Shown here: piece after piece, positions 54,331 through 63,609 of the stretch
Layout of the letters: each line of letters starts with the position of its first letter
How positions within the stretch are numbered: position 1 is the first letter of the stretch
Assembly: GCF_011064825.1 (NCBI RefSeq)
Contig: NZ_CP048751.1
Span: 1,488,001 to 1,552,000 of the forward strand
Length of the DNA: 64,000 bases
Origin: Brevundimonas mediterranea
Lineage (GTDB): Bacteria; Pseudomonadota; Alphaproteobacteria; Caulobacterales; Caulobacteraceae
Direction: 5' to 3'
The notes under the pieces: model-generated
Databases searched by the model: none
Told to the model about the DNA's origin: nothing
The model's input: only the letters and a program-made list of their open reading frames with translations
Translations under genes and position numbers: made by a program

Positions 54331-57300
54331 TCAAGAACTCACCGCTGCGGACGCCAGATCGCGGATCGCTGCATTGGCGATGGTCAGCTTGGCGAAGGTC
54401 CAGCCCGATCCGGACTGTTCGATCTCGTCCACCGAGGCGCGCACGCCTTCGACCACGGCCAGTTTCGAACCGATCCAGGCGTCCACGGCGCCCTCGGCCG
54501 CATCCTCGCTGACCCCGACCGCGGCGTCCGAGACCCGGGCCACGGCGCGGGTCAGGATCGACTGTTCGTTCATCAGGTCCTCGATCATGCGACGCACGGC
54601 CAGCCGGTCGAAATGATCGATCGACGGGATCGAACCGGCGGCGGCGCGCAACCGGTCGAAGTCGAAGGCGGCGCCGACCTGGTGATACAGCCGCGCCATG
54701 GCCGCGACCGGCCAGCCGCTCTCCTGGGCCAGATCGCCGATATCGGCGGCGGCCACCAGGGGGCGCATGATGGCGATGCGGCGGGTCAGATCCTGCGGCG
54801 CTCCATGATGGGCGAAGATGGCGACACGATCATCCAGACGGCCCTGTTCGAACCGCGACAGAACCGGCGCGCCCTCGGCCTGAAGCGCGTCGGCGGTCGG
54901 ACGATAGCGGTCGATCAGGCCCTGGACCGAAGCCCCGGCCTTGGCGCGACGCGCCAGCCAGAAGGTCTGGCGGCGCAGCACCACGGCGATCTCGCGATAG
55001 AGGGCGGTCTGGGCCTCGGCCGAGATCTTCAGGTCCAGGGCCGAGACCGCGTCCCAGGCTTCGTCCAGGCGGAACACGCGCCGCGCCGCCTCGAAGGCGA
55101 TGATCAGGGCGGTGGTGTCGCACTCGGCGGAGCCGCGCAGCCGGTCCGGGAAGGTCGGACCGCACATGTTGACGACTTCGTTGGCCATGACGGTGGCGAT
55201 GATCTCGCGCCGCAGACGGTGGCTCTTCATCTCCGGCTCGAACCGGGCCAGGGCCTGCGGGAAATAGCGGACCAGGGTCTGTTCGAAGAAGGGGTCTTCC
55301 GGCGCGCGTGAGGCGACGATCTCTTCCGACAGCTCCAGCTTGGCGTAGGCGGTCAGGACCGCCAGTTCCGGCCGGGCCAGCGGAACCCCGGCCGCCATCA
55401 TCTCCTTGATGCGGGCGTCGTTCGGCAGGCCTTCGACCTTGCGGTCCAGTTTGCCGCGCGCCGACAGGGCCTGCATGAAGCGTTGCTGGGCGTCCAGGGC
55501 GGTCGCGCCTTCGGCCTGTTGCAAGGTCAGGGCCAGGGTCTGGTCATAATTATGGGCCAGCACCTTCAGGCCCACCTCCTCGGTCATCGAGGCCAGCAGC
55601 GGGGCGCGGTCCTCGGCCGGCAGGACCCCGTTGGTCACGGCCGACCCGACCAGGATCTTGATGTTGACCTCGTGGTCCGAGGTGTCGACCCCGGCCGAGT
55701 TGTCGATGGCGTCGGTGTTCATCCGGCCGCCGCCCTGGCCGAAGACGATGCGGCCCGCCTGGGTGAAGCCCAGGTTCGCGCCCTCGCCCACCACCTTGAC
55801 CCGCAGCTCGTCGGCGTTGATCCGCAGGGCGTCGGTGCCCTTGTCGCCCACCTGGGCGTCGGTCTCGGCCGCCGATTTCACATAGGTGCCGATGCCGCCC
55901 AGATACAGCAGATCCGCCGGCGCCTTCAGGATGGCCCGGATCAGGCTGACCGGATCCAGTTCGTCTTCCGTGATGTCCAGCGCCGCCTTGATTTCAGGCG
56001 TCAGCTGGATCGACTTGGCGGACCGCGAGAAGACGCCGCCGCCCTGGGAAATCAGACCCTTGTCATAGTCCTGCCAGGACGAACGCGGCAGGTCGAACAG
56101 CCGTTTGCGTTCGGTCCAGCTGGCGGCGGGGTCGGGCGTGGGATCGATGAAGATGTCGCGGTGATCGAAGGCGGCGATCAGCTTGGTCGCCTTGGACAGC
56201 AGGGCGCCGTTGCCGAAGACGTCGCCCGACATGTCGCCCACGCCCACCATGGTGAAGGGTTCGGTCTGGATGTCCCAGACCTTGGCGCGCGGACCGATCT
56301 CGCGGAAGTGGCGTTTGACGGCCTCCCAGGCGCCGCGCGCGGTGATGCCCATGGCCTTGTGGTCATAGCCGATCGACCCGCCGCTGGCGAAGGCGTCGCC
56401 CAGCCAGAAGCCGTAGGCGGCCGAGACCCCGTTGGCGATGTCCGAGAAGGTCGCCGTGCCCTTGTCCGCCGCGACGACCAGATAGGGGTCGTCGCCTTCC
56501 CAGGCCACGACATGGGCGGGGCGGGCTACAGAACCGTCGGCGGCGATGTTGTCGGTGATGTCCAGCAGGCCCGACAGGAAGGTGCGATAGGCGCGGATGG
56601 CCTCGCCCTGGATGGCCTCGCGATCGGTCGTGCGTGGAAGCTGCTTGGGATAGAAGCCGCCCTTGGAGCCGACCGGAACGATGACGGCGTTCTTGACCTG
56701 CTGCGCCTTGACCAGGCCCAGCACCTCAGTGCGGAAGTCGTCGCGCCGGTCTGACCAGCGCAAACCGCCCCGCGCCACCGGTCCGAAGCGCAGATGCACC
56801 CCCTCGACGTGCGGCGCCCAGACGAAGATCTCGCGATAGGGCTTGGGCAGCGGCAGATCTTCCAGCTCGCTCGAGGCGATCTTGATCGAGATGTGCGGCT
56901 TGGCCAGGCCGTCGGAACCCAGCTGGAAATAGTTGGTTCGCTTGATCGCGCCGATCAGGGCGGCCATCCGGCGCAGGGCCTTGTCGTGGTCCAGGCTCTT
57001 CACGTCCTGCAACAGGGTCGTGATCTTGGCGTTCAGTTCGGCTACCGCGCCTTCGCGGGCCTCAACGGCGCCGTCCGCAGGGTCGAACCGGGCCTTGAAC
57101 AGCGACAGCAGGGCTCGCGACAGGTCGGGATATTCGCGCAGGGCTTCTTCCTGCACCGACTGGGACGGATCGAGGCCTGTCTGCTGGCGATAACGGGCCA
57201 GGGTGCGGATCAGGGCGGCCTCGCGCCATTCCATGCCCAGTTCGACCACCAGACGGTTGAAACCGTCGCTCTCGGTGCGGCCGTTCCACACGGCGGCGAA

Positions 57301-59202
57301 GGCCCGTTCGAACGGGCCTTTCACATCGGCGAAGACCAGGGCCTCGCCGCGGGGATCCTCCATCAGGAATTCGTGGACGTGGATCTCTTCCTCGCCCAGC
57401 GGCCGGATCGGATAGCCGTACTCCTCCAGGGTCTTCAGACCCATGTCGGCCATGATCGGCAGGACGTCCGACAGGGGCACCGACGGGCCGCGGCGATAGA
57501 GCTTGAAGCGGAACTGCAGACGGCTGTCGTCGGCGTTGCGGAAGGCGCGGACCGCCACCGATTCTCCGGCTCCGACCTGTCCCGTCGCGTTCAGCCGGTC
57601 CATCTCGCCCAGATCGATCGCGGCCTCGTCGGCGTCATAGCGGTCGCGATAGGCGGCGCCGAAGGCGCGGGCCCAGCGGGTGCTCAGCGGCCCGACCTCG
57701 ACATCGGCCACGTCGGCGCGGCGCAAGGCGGCTTCGAACCGCTCGACCCAGCCGCGCCCGGCCTCGGCCACATCATGTTCAAGCTGGGCGGCGTCGGGGA
57801 CCGGATGGTCGCCCGGCGTCACGCCGATGATGAAATGGACCCGCACAAGGGGGGCGTCCGACAGTTGCGGATACCAGGCCGAGATCCGGCCGCCCCAGGC
57901 GCGGGCGACGATCTGGCCGATCCGCTCGCGCACCGAGGAATCGAATTTTTCGCGCGGGACGAAGCACAGGACCGAGACGAACCGGTCGAACGGATCCTGG
58001 CGGGTGAACAGGCGGATGCGCGGCCGGTCGTAGAGGTGAAGTATGCCCAGGGCGATGGAAAGAAGCTCGTCCTCACCAATCTGGAACAGTTCGTCGCGCG
58101 GATAATTCTCGAGAATATTGCGCAGCCGCTTTTCGTTATGGCTGCCAGGCGCCTTGTCGGCACGGCTCAGCACATTGGCCACCTTGCGGCGGATCAGGGG
58201 CGTTTCGATCGCCAGCTGGTCATAGGCGTCGGAGGTGAACAGGCCGACGAACCGCGTCTCGCCCGTCGCCTTGCCGTCCGCGCCGTAACGCTTGACCCCG
58301 ACATAATCCATGTAGGCGCGCCGGTGAACGCGGGACCGGGCGTTGGCCTTGGCCACCGTGACGGGGTCGCTCAGATCCAGCTGCCGGCGCATCTGACGGG
58401 TCAGGACGGCGGGTTCCGACGCGCGACGCAGAACGGTGCGGTCGGGGTCGGCCAGTATGCCCAGACCGGCGCTCGACTGGCTCAACGGAGCCTCGGCCTC
58501 GTAGTCGCCGTCGGCCTTCAGGGGGTAATTATAGTCGCGAGCGCCCAGGAAGACGAAATGATCGCTCTTCAGCCATTTGAGGAAGGCGATGTTTTCGGCC
58601 AGAACCGCGGGATCGACGCTTGGCGGCGTCGCCTCCAGCCTTTGCATGGCCTGACGCATCAGGCCGGTCATGGCCTCGTGGTCGGCCACGGCGGCGTGGA
58701 CGTCGGTCAGGCACTCGGCCAGGCCCTCGCCCAGGGCGTCACGCCGTTCCTGCGGAGCGCCGTCGATCACCAGCATGATCACCGACAGACGGCGATCACC
58801 CAGCTCGACCACCGGGTGGAACAGGGCGCGCACCGAGACCCCGGCCTCGGCCAGGGCGCCCATGACGCTGTCGACCAGGAAGGGGGCGTCCGTCTGGACG
58901 ATGCGGACCAGGTCATAGTCCAGGGCCTGGCCATCGGCGCCGGCCAGGGGGCCGACGGTGATCAGGGGAGCGGAACCGGCCGGATAGTCCTTGGCCGCCC
59001 GCCACGAGGCGGCCAGGAGCGCGGCCAGATCCTCGCCGTCCAGCTCGGGGGTCTCGTCTGCGGCGTAGTCCTCGTACGCCTGGGCGAGGAAGGATTGCTC
59101 CGGCTTGCCGGGGCTGGTGCCGAGAATCCGCGCGAATGAGGTTTCCAGGGCGGCCGGGGAGATCGGCTGAACCGGGACGGGGCGCGGATCGAGGGCGGTC
59201 AT
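54331..59202 (-). CDS. NAD-specific glutamate dehydrogenase, large (180-kDa) class
   Basis: A 1623-residue cytosolic enzyme that deaminates glutamate to 2-oxoglutarate with NAD+. The length identifies the L-GDH180 class. The N-terminal ~700 residues contain ACT-like regulatory repeats. The catalytic core (about 720-1230) has FGPVARGGLRWSDRRDDFRTEVLGLVKAQQVKNAV, PVGSKGGFYPKQLP (catalytic Lys) and the nucleotide-binding KVVGEGANLGFTQ. A helical C-terminal domain completes it. It links amino acid catabolism to the TCA cycle. A 347-base gap upstream can hold its promoter. Confidence 0.95.
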   Translation of the reverse strand: MTALDPRPVPVQPISPAALETSFARILGTSPGKPEQSFLAQAYEDYAADETPELDGEDLAALLAASWRAAKDYPAGSAPLITVGPLAGADGQALDYDLVRIVQTDAPFLVDSVMGALAEAGVSVRALFHPVVELGDRRLSVIMLVIDGAPQERRDALGEGLAECLTDVHAAVADHEAMTGLMRQAMQRLEATPPSVDPAVLAENIAFLKWLKSDHFVFLGARDYNYPLKADGDYEAEAPLSQSSAGLGILADPDRTVLRRASEPAVLTRQMRRQLDLSDPVTVAKANARSRVHRRAYMDYVGVKRYGADGKATGETRFVGLFTSDAYDQLAIETPLIRRKVANVLSRADKAPGSHNEKRLRNILENYPRDELFQIGEDELLSIALGILHLYDRPRIRLFTRQDPFDRFVSVLCFVPREKFDSSVRERIGQIVARAWGGRISAWYPQLSDAPLVRVHFIIGVTPGDHPVPDAAQLEHDVAEAGRGWVERFEAALRRADVADVEVGPLSTRWARAFGAAYRDRYDADEAAIDLGEMDRLNATGQVGAGESVAVRAFRNADDSRLQFRFKLYRRGPSVPLSDVLPIMADMGLKTLEEYGYPIRPLGEEEIHVHEFLMEDPRGEALVFADVKGPFERAFAAVWNGRTESDGFNRLVVELGMEWREAALIRTLARYRQQTGLDPSQSVQEEALREYPDLSRALLSLFKARFDPADGAVEAREGAVAELNAKITTLLQDVKSLDHDKALRRMAALIGAIKRTNYFQLGSDGLAKPHISIKIASSELEDLPLPKPYREIFVWAPHVEGVHLRFGPVARGGLRWSDRRDDFRTEVLGLVKAQQVKNAVIVPVGSKGGFYPKQLPRTTDREAIQGEAIRAYRTFLSGLLDITDNIAADGSVARPAHVVAWEGDDPYLVVAADKGTATFSDIANGVSAAYGFWLGDAFASGGSIGYDHKAMGITARGAWEAVKRHFREIGPRAKVWDIQTEPFTMVGVGDMSGDVFGNGALLSKATKLIAAFDHRDIFIDPTPDPAASWTERKRLFDLPRSSWQDYDKGLISQGGGVFSRSAKSIQLTPEIKAALDITEDELDPVSLIRAILKAPADLLYLGGIGTYVKSAAETDAQVGDKGTDALRINADELRVKVVGEGANLGFTQAGRIVFGQGGGRMNTDAIDNSAGVDTSDHEVNIKILVGSAVTNGVLPAEDRAPLLASMTEEVGLKVLAHNYDQTLALTLQQAEGATALDAQQRFMQALSARGKLDRKVEGLPNDARIKEMMAAGVPLARPELAVLTAYAKLELSEEIVASRAPEDPFFEQTLVRYFPQALARFEPEMKSHRLRREIIATVMANEVVNMCGPTFPDRLRGSAECDTTALIIAFEAARRVFRLDEAWDAVSALDLKISAEAQTALYREIAVVLRRQTFWLARRAKAGASVQGLIDRYRPTADALQAEGAPVLSRFEQGRLDDRVAIFAHHGAPQDLTRRIAIMRPLVAAADIGDLAQESGWPVAAMARLYHQVGAAFDFDRLRAAAGSIPSIDHFDRLAVRRMIEDLMNEQSILTRAVARVSDAAVGVSEDAAEGAVDAWIGSKLAVVEGVRASVDEIEQSGSGWTFAKLTIANAAIRDLASAAVSS

Positions 59203-59549
59203 GGACTACAGTCTCGGGCGACGCGGCCTTGGCCGCAAGGGGCACGGCGCGACGAGGCGCCACAGCGTTGACTAGGCCAGGTCCGGTCGCGCGGGAAGCC
59301 CCCGATGATCGAAGATTCTCATGAACAGCGTTCAGGTTGGAAGAATTGTGCGGCGCCACAAACGAGAAGGCCGCCGAGCGGGGGAACTCGGCGGCCTGCG
59401 CGAACGACGCTCGGGGAGGGGAGTGTGCGTCGGTCGCTTCGCTGCGGTTCGGAGGGGAATGTCCCGCAGCGGTAAGGATCAGATGGGAAGCCTTGTTTGA
59501 GGTTCAAGAGACGAAAACACGGCTTTCGATGTGGCGCGGCGCCGCAGGT
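59203..59549. other. Intergenic region upstream of glutamate dehydrogenase
   Basis: 347 bases between the GDH start and the AI-2E permease stop. No credible coding frame. It contains one strong hairpin (59368-59397) and a short GC-rich tract. The right half is likely the 3' untranslated region of the permease transcript and the left half the GDH promoter region. Confidence 0.6.
59368..59397 (-). terminator. Terminator-like hairpin after AI-2E permease gene
   Basis: A perfect 11-bp stem (59368-59378 with 59387-59397), loop of 8. Read leftward it is followed by TCTCGTTTGT, a weak T-rich stretch. It lies about 150 bases after the permease stop. Confidence 0.6.
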
Positions 59550-60680
59550 TCAGGCTCCGGCCCTGCCCTCTGTTTCCGTCTCGGTCTCGCCCGCCTTCTT
59601 CCGGTTCGACTTGCCCTCGTCGGCATAGGGTTCGCCGTCGCCCGACAGCAGGATGGCCATCCAGCGTGATCCCTGGAATTCAGCCAGGATCGCCATGGCC
59701 ATGACCGCCAGAGGGGTGGACAGGAACATGCCCACAACGCCCCACAGCTTGCCCCAGAAGGCCAGGGACAGCAGGACCACGACGGGGTCGATGTTCTGGT
59801 TGTCGCCCTGCATCCGCGGCTGGATCATATTGCCGACGATGAACAATATGGTCTGAAGCCCGACCAGCAGGATCAGGGCCGGCCAGTAGCTGGGGAATTG
59901 CACCAGGGCGAACAGGGGGGGCGCCAGTCCCGCCACGGCCCCGCCCAGCACGGGAATGAAGCCGACGATGAAGATGACGAAGGTCCAGAACTCGGCGTTC
60001 TGAAGCCCCACGGCGCGCATCAGGATCCAGGCCACGACGCAGATCATGGCGCCGGTGACGGTCTGGACCCAGATATAGCCCTCGACCCCGCCGCGAACCC
60101 GTTCGAACACTGCGATCGCTTCGTCGCGCTGGCGCTTTTGCGGGAACATGGTGACGATCTTGCGTCGGAAGCCGATCTGCGAGGCCAGGAGAAAGCCCAG
60201 GTAGACCATGACGAAGAAGGCCCCGGAGGCGATGCCCTGGGCCTGTATGGCGATGGAGGCGACATAGCCGCGAATATCGACGCCGTTGATCAGCTCCTGG
60301 GCCGTCGGCGGATTGTTCAGGCGCGCCATGCCGTAGACGTCGCGGATGATCTGATCGATGCGCGGTCCGATATTCTGCGAAACGCCCGAGGCTTCTCCGA
60401 AGAAGCCCGCCGCACCGTTCACGATGATGCCGATGGAGGCGAAGAAGGCCAGAACCACCAATACGAGGGCGGCGACACCGGCCCAGCGGTCGTTCAGCGG
60501 GGTCCGGGCCGCCACGGTCCGCTTCACCCCGTCGATCATGATCAGCAGGAACAGGGCCATGGCCAGAGGCGTCAGTATGTCCCGAAGCCAGTAGACGGCC
60601 GCGCCCGCAGCGACGGTCGCGATCAGGGCGGCGGCGTTCCGCGATACGGCCGAAGACTGCATGGTGAGGGGGTTCTTCAT
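59550..60680 (-). CDS. AI-2E family transporter
   Basis: A 376-residue inner membrane protein with about eight hydrophobic segments in the typical 2+1+5 arrangement; family motifs include FIVGFIPVLGGAVAGLAPPLFAL and LSLAFWGKLWGVVGMFLSTPLAVM. Members include TqsA-like exporters and Na+/H+ antiporters, so the substrate is open. The C-terminus is a charged tail (GKSNRKKAGETETETEGR). The ATG at 60680 with AAGGATCGCC upstream is chosen; a longer in-frame start at 60719 would overlap the predicted EcfG-type promoter. Confidence 0.9.
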   Translation of the reverse strand: MKNPLTMQSSAVSRNAAALIATVAAGAAVYWLRDILTPLAMALFLLIMIDGVKRTVAARTPLNDRWAGVAALVLVVLAFFASIGIIVNGAAGFFGEASGVSQNIGPRIDQIIRDVYGMARLNNPPTAQELINGVDIRGYVASIAIQAQGIASGAFFVMVYLGFLLASQIGFRRKIVTMFPQKRQRDEAIAVFERVRGGVEGYIWVQTVTGAMICVVAWILMRAVGLQNAEFWTFVIFIVGFIPVLGGAVAGLAPPLFALVQFPSYWPALILLVGLQTILFIVGNMIQPRMQGDNQNIDPVVVLLSLAFWGKLWGVVGMFLSTPLAVMAMAILAEFQGSRWMAILLSGDGEPYADEGKSNRKKAGETETETEGRAGA

Positions 60681-60714
60681 GGCGATCCTTGTCGGCGGCG
60701 GGCCGAGCGGCGTC

Positions 60715-60739
60715 AACACGCACGAACAGCGACGGTTCC
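60715..60739 (-). promoter_or_regulatory. EcfG/sigma-T-like promoter for the AI-2E permease
   Basis: On the minus strand GGAAC (complement of 60735-60739), exactly 16 bases, TGTT (complement of 60715-60718). This differs from the EcfG consensus only in the weakly conserved first base of the -10. It lies 34 bases before the permease ATG. Confidence 0.55.
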
Positions 60740-60788
60740 GACGCGCGGGGCTCTGCGCTAGACCTAGCCGGTTCTCTGGAGACTTTTC

Positions 60789-62327
60789 ATGTCCGACGCC
60801 CCTGCCGGCCTATTCCTCGGCCAGTCCGACGCCGCCCAGCCGGAAGCCCTGCTGTTTCACCGCGCCAACCGACACGGCGTGGTCGCCGGCGCCACGGGCA
60901 CCGGCAAGACGGTCACCCTTCAGATCATGGCTCAGGGCTTCTCTGACGCCGGGGTGCCGGTCTTCTGCGCCGATGTGAAGGGGGACCTTTCGGGCATTTC
61001 CCAGGTCGGAACGCCGAACGAGAAGCTGATCGCCCGGGCGACCGAAATGGGCCTGACCCTGACGCCGCGAGCGGCTCCGACCGTCTTCTGGGACCTGTAC
61101 GGACAGAAGGGCCACCCGATCCGCACGACCGTGTCAGAGATCGGTCCGGTGCTGATGTCCCGGATGCTGGGCCTCAACGAGGTGCAGGAAGGCGTGATGA
61201 CCGTCGTCTTCCATATCGCCGACAAGGAGGGCCTGCTGCTGCTGGACCTGGGCGATCTGCGCAGTCTGCTGGTCTATGTGGGCGAGAACGCCGAGCGGAT
61301 CGGCCGCGAGGTCGGCAATGTCGCCCCCGCCTCCATCGCCGCCATCCAACGCGCCCTGCTGCAGCTTGAACAACAGGGCGGCGACGCCTTCTTCGGGGAA
61401 CCGGCCCTGAAGCTGGAGGACATGATCCGCGTCGGCCTCGACGGGCGCGGTCAGGTCAATGTGCTGGACTCCACGCGGCTGATGAACAGCCCGCGCCTGT
61501 ATGGGGCCTTCCTGCTGTGGCTGTTGTCGGAGCTGTTCGAACAGCTGCCTGAGGTGGGCGATCCCGACCGGCCGCGCCTGGTCTTCTTCTTCGACGAGGC
61601 CCATCTGCTGTTCGACGACGCCCCGCGCGCCCTGCTGGACAAGGTCGAACAGGTGGTGCGGTTGATCCGGTCCAAGGGGGTGGGCGTCTATTTCGTCACC
61701 CAGAATCCAGCCGACATTCCCGACAGCGTCCTGGCCCAACTCGGCAATCGTATCCAGCACGCGCTCCGGGCCTATACGCCGTCGGAACAGAAGGGGTTGA
61801 AGGCCGCCTCGCAGAGCTTCCGCGCCAATCCCGCCTTCGATACGGCCGAGGCCATCCAGGGCCTGGGCGTGGGCGAGGCCCTGGTCTCGGTCCTGGACGA
61901 GAAAGGCGCCCCGACCGTCGTGGCCCGCACGAAGATCCGGCCGCCGGCCTCGCGCCTGGGCCCGGCGACCGAGGCCGAGCGCGCCGCCGTCATGGCCGCC
62001 AGCCCGGTGCGCGGCCTCTATGACCAGACGCTGAACCGCGAATCCGCCGAGGAAATCCTCGCGGCCCGCCATGCCGCCTCCGATCGGGCCGAGACTCAGG
62101 CCAGGGCGCAGTCGGACGCCGCCAAGGCCGCCGAAGCTCAGGCGAAATCGAACGAGAAGGCGGTAAGGGCGGACGTCAGGGAACGGGCCCGGACGACGCC
62201 GCGCGCCAGAACCTCCAATCGTCAGACCCCGATGGAGGCCCTGACCAAGTCGGTGTTGCGCACGGCCGGGTCCACCCTCACCCGCGAACTGTTGCGGGGA
62301 TTGCTGGGCGGGCTGAAGCGGCGCTAG
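60789..62327 (+). CDS. HerA-like/DUF853 ATPase
   Basis: A 512-residue HerA/FtsK-superfamily ATPase of the DUF853 (YjgR-like) group. Walker A is GATGTGKTVTL (about 34-44) and Walker B is LVFFFDEAHLLF; YFVTQNPADIPDSVLAQLGNRIQHALRAYTP contains the sensor and arginine region. HerA proteins pump DNA with the NurA nuclease, but no nurA is adjacent and the role of the stand-alone DUF853 type is unknown. The C-terminal ~85 residues are Ala/Arg/Lys-rich and probably flexible (SDAAKAAEAQAKSNEKAVRAD). Confidence 0.88.
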   Translation: MSDAPAGLFLGQSDAAQPEALLFHRANRHGVVAGATGTGKTVTLQIMAQGFSDAGVPVFCADVKGDLSGISQVGTPNEKLIARATEMGLTLTPRAAPTVFWDLYGQKGHPIRTTVSEIGPVLMSRMLGLNEVQEGVMTVVFHIADKEGLLLLDLGDLRSLLVYVGENAERIGREVGNVAPASIAAIQRALLQLEQQGGDAFFGEPALKLEDMIRVGLDGRGQVNVLDSTRLMNSPRLYGAFLLWLLSELFEQLPEVGDPDRPRLVFFFDEAHLLFDDAPRALLDKVEQVVRLIRSKGVGVYFVTQNPADIPDSVLAQLGNRIQHALRAYTPSEQKGLKAASQSFRANPAFDTAEAIQGLGVGEALVSVLDEKGAPTVVARTKIRPPASRLGPATEAERAAVMAASPVRGLYDQTLNRESAEEILAARHAASDRAETQARAQSDAAKAAEAQAKSNEKAVRADVRERARTTPRARTSNRQTPMEALTKSVLRTAGSTLTRELLRGLLGGLKRR

Positions 62328-62365
62328 GTCTTGCAACGGGGCGGGGGCGAGCGCATCTCCCGCCC

Positions 62366-62923
62366 ATGTTCATTCAGACCGAACCCACGCCCAATCCCAA
62401 TGTGCTGAAGTTCCTGCCGGGCCGCGAGGTTTCTCCGCTCGCCGTGCTGGACTACCGCACCATCGACGCGGCGACCGCCTCGCCCCTGGCCGAGGCCCTG
62501 TTCGAACTCGAGGGCGTCGACGGCGTCTTCTTCGGCGCCGACTATGTGTCGGTGACCCGACAGGAGCGCGGGCCGGACTGGTCGGAGATGAAGGCCCCGA
62601 TCCTGGGCGTCATCATGGATCATTTCGTCTCGGGCCGGCCATTGACCGTCGCGGGGTCTGAAACCGAGACCCATGCCGAGGACGACAGCGAGATCGTGGC
62701 CGAGATCAAGGCCCTGCTGGACAGCCGCATCCGACCCGCCGTGGCCCAGGACGGCGGCGACATCCTGTTCGACGCCTTTGATGAGGCGACCGGGGTGCTG
62801 AGCCTGCGGATGCGCGGCGCCTGTTCCGGCTGCCCTTCCTCTTCGGCGACGCTGAAGGCCGGGGTCGAACAGATGATGCGCCACTATGTGCCCGAGGTGA
62901 CGCGGGTCGAGCAGACCCTCTGA
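62366..62923 (+). CDS. Nfu-type iron-sulfur cluster carrier protein
   Basis: A 185-residue Fe-S scaffold/carrier. The N-terminal Nfu_N domain (about 1-87, MFIQTEPTPNPNVLKFLPG) is joined to a C-terminal NifU domain (about 108-180) with the cluster-binding pair C153-S-G-C156 (GACSGCPSSSATLK). It carries clusters to target apoproteins. It lies 38 bases after the HerA-like gene and may share its transcript. Confidence 0.93.
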   Translation: MFIQTEPTPNPNVLKFLPGREVSPLAVLDYRTIDAATASPLAEALFELEGVDGVFFGADYVSVTRQERGPDWSEMKAPILGVIMDHFVSGRPLTVAGSETETHAEDDSEIVAEIKALLDSRIRPAVAQDGGDILFDAFDEATGVLSLRMRGACSGCPSSSATLKAGVEQMMRHYVPEVTRVEQTL

Positions 62924-62979
62924 CCGACTGACGTTTTCGTTCTCGCCAGACGTGCGGCGGGGCGCCATCCTCGTCCTCC

Positions 62980-63564
62980 ATGCCGCGTTTCGTTCCTGAT
63001 CCTGAAGTCCTTTGTCTGGGCGAGGCCCTGGCCGCCCTGCGCCGTCGGCGCGGCCTGTCCCAGGCCGAGGCCGGAGCGCGTCTGGACATGACCAGCCAGG
63101 GCTGGGGCCTCTATGAATCCGGTCGCCGGCCCGGCCTGTTCCGGCCCGATGTCCAGCGTCGCCTGACCGGGGCGCTGGACGCCACGCCCGAAGCCCTGGC
63201 CTTGCTCGTTTCGGGCGCCCAGACGCCGCACGTCGATCCGGCCGCGACAGGCCTGGAAAGCCGGGGACGCGGCTTCGACGGCCCGCCGCCTGTCGTCGTG
63301 AAACACCTGAAGGTTCGCGATGACGCCCTCTCCCCCTGGGCCGAACCGGGCGTCATCCTCGAATACCAACCGGACCTGTGGCCCAGGGGCGGCCAGGGCT
63401 GCGTCATCGAGATGAAGGACGGCGATCTACGCCCGCGCCTCTTTGACCGGTCCGAGGACGACCGCCTCCATGTCCGGGGGGCGGGCGCGCTGGACCGGGC
63501 GGAGGTGATCGACCGCCAGTCCGTGGCCCGCATCTCGGCCGTGATCGCCCGCCGCGAATCATGA
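62980..63564 (+). CDS. XRE-family regulator with degenerate S24-like C-terminal domain
   Basis: A 194-residue DNA-binding protein. The helix-turn-helix covers about residues 14-65 (LGEALAALRRRRGLSQAEAGARLDMTSQGWGLYESGRR). The C-terminal part (about 105-190) has the strand pattern of LexA/CI-type S24 peptidases, but where GDSM carries the catalytic Ser it reads RDDALSP (A116), so self-cleavage is unlikely. Relatives could sense a ligand instead. It is followed 45 bases later by a second XRE gene. Confidence 0.75.
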   Translation: MPRFVPDPEVLCLGEALAALRRRRGLSQAEAGARLDMTSQGWGLYESGRRPGLFRPDVQRRLTGALDATPEALALLVSGAQTPHVDPAATGLESRGRGFDGPPPVVVKHLKVRDDALSPWAEPGVILEYQPDLWPRGGQGCVIEMKDGDLRPRLFDRSEDDRLHVRGAGALDRAEVIDRQSVARISAVIARRES

Positions 63565-63609
63565 AACGAAAAGGTTGCATACGCGGAAAGGTTGTGAGAT
63601 CGTTCCGGC

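Noticed and set aside
56794..59139. 781-codon open frame on the plus strand opposite glutamate dehydrogenase
   Set aside because: Shadow of the GDH gene; no recognisable domain and repetitive composition.
59337..59669. 110-codon frame in the GDH upstream gap
   Set aside because: It runs into the antisense of the permease gene, includes the terminator hairpin and has no recognisable features.
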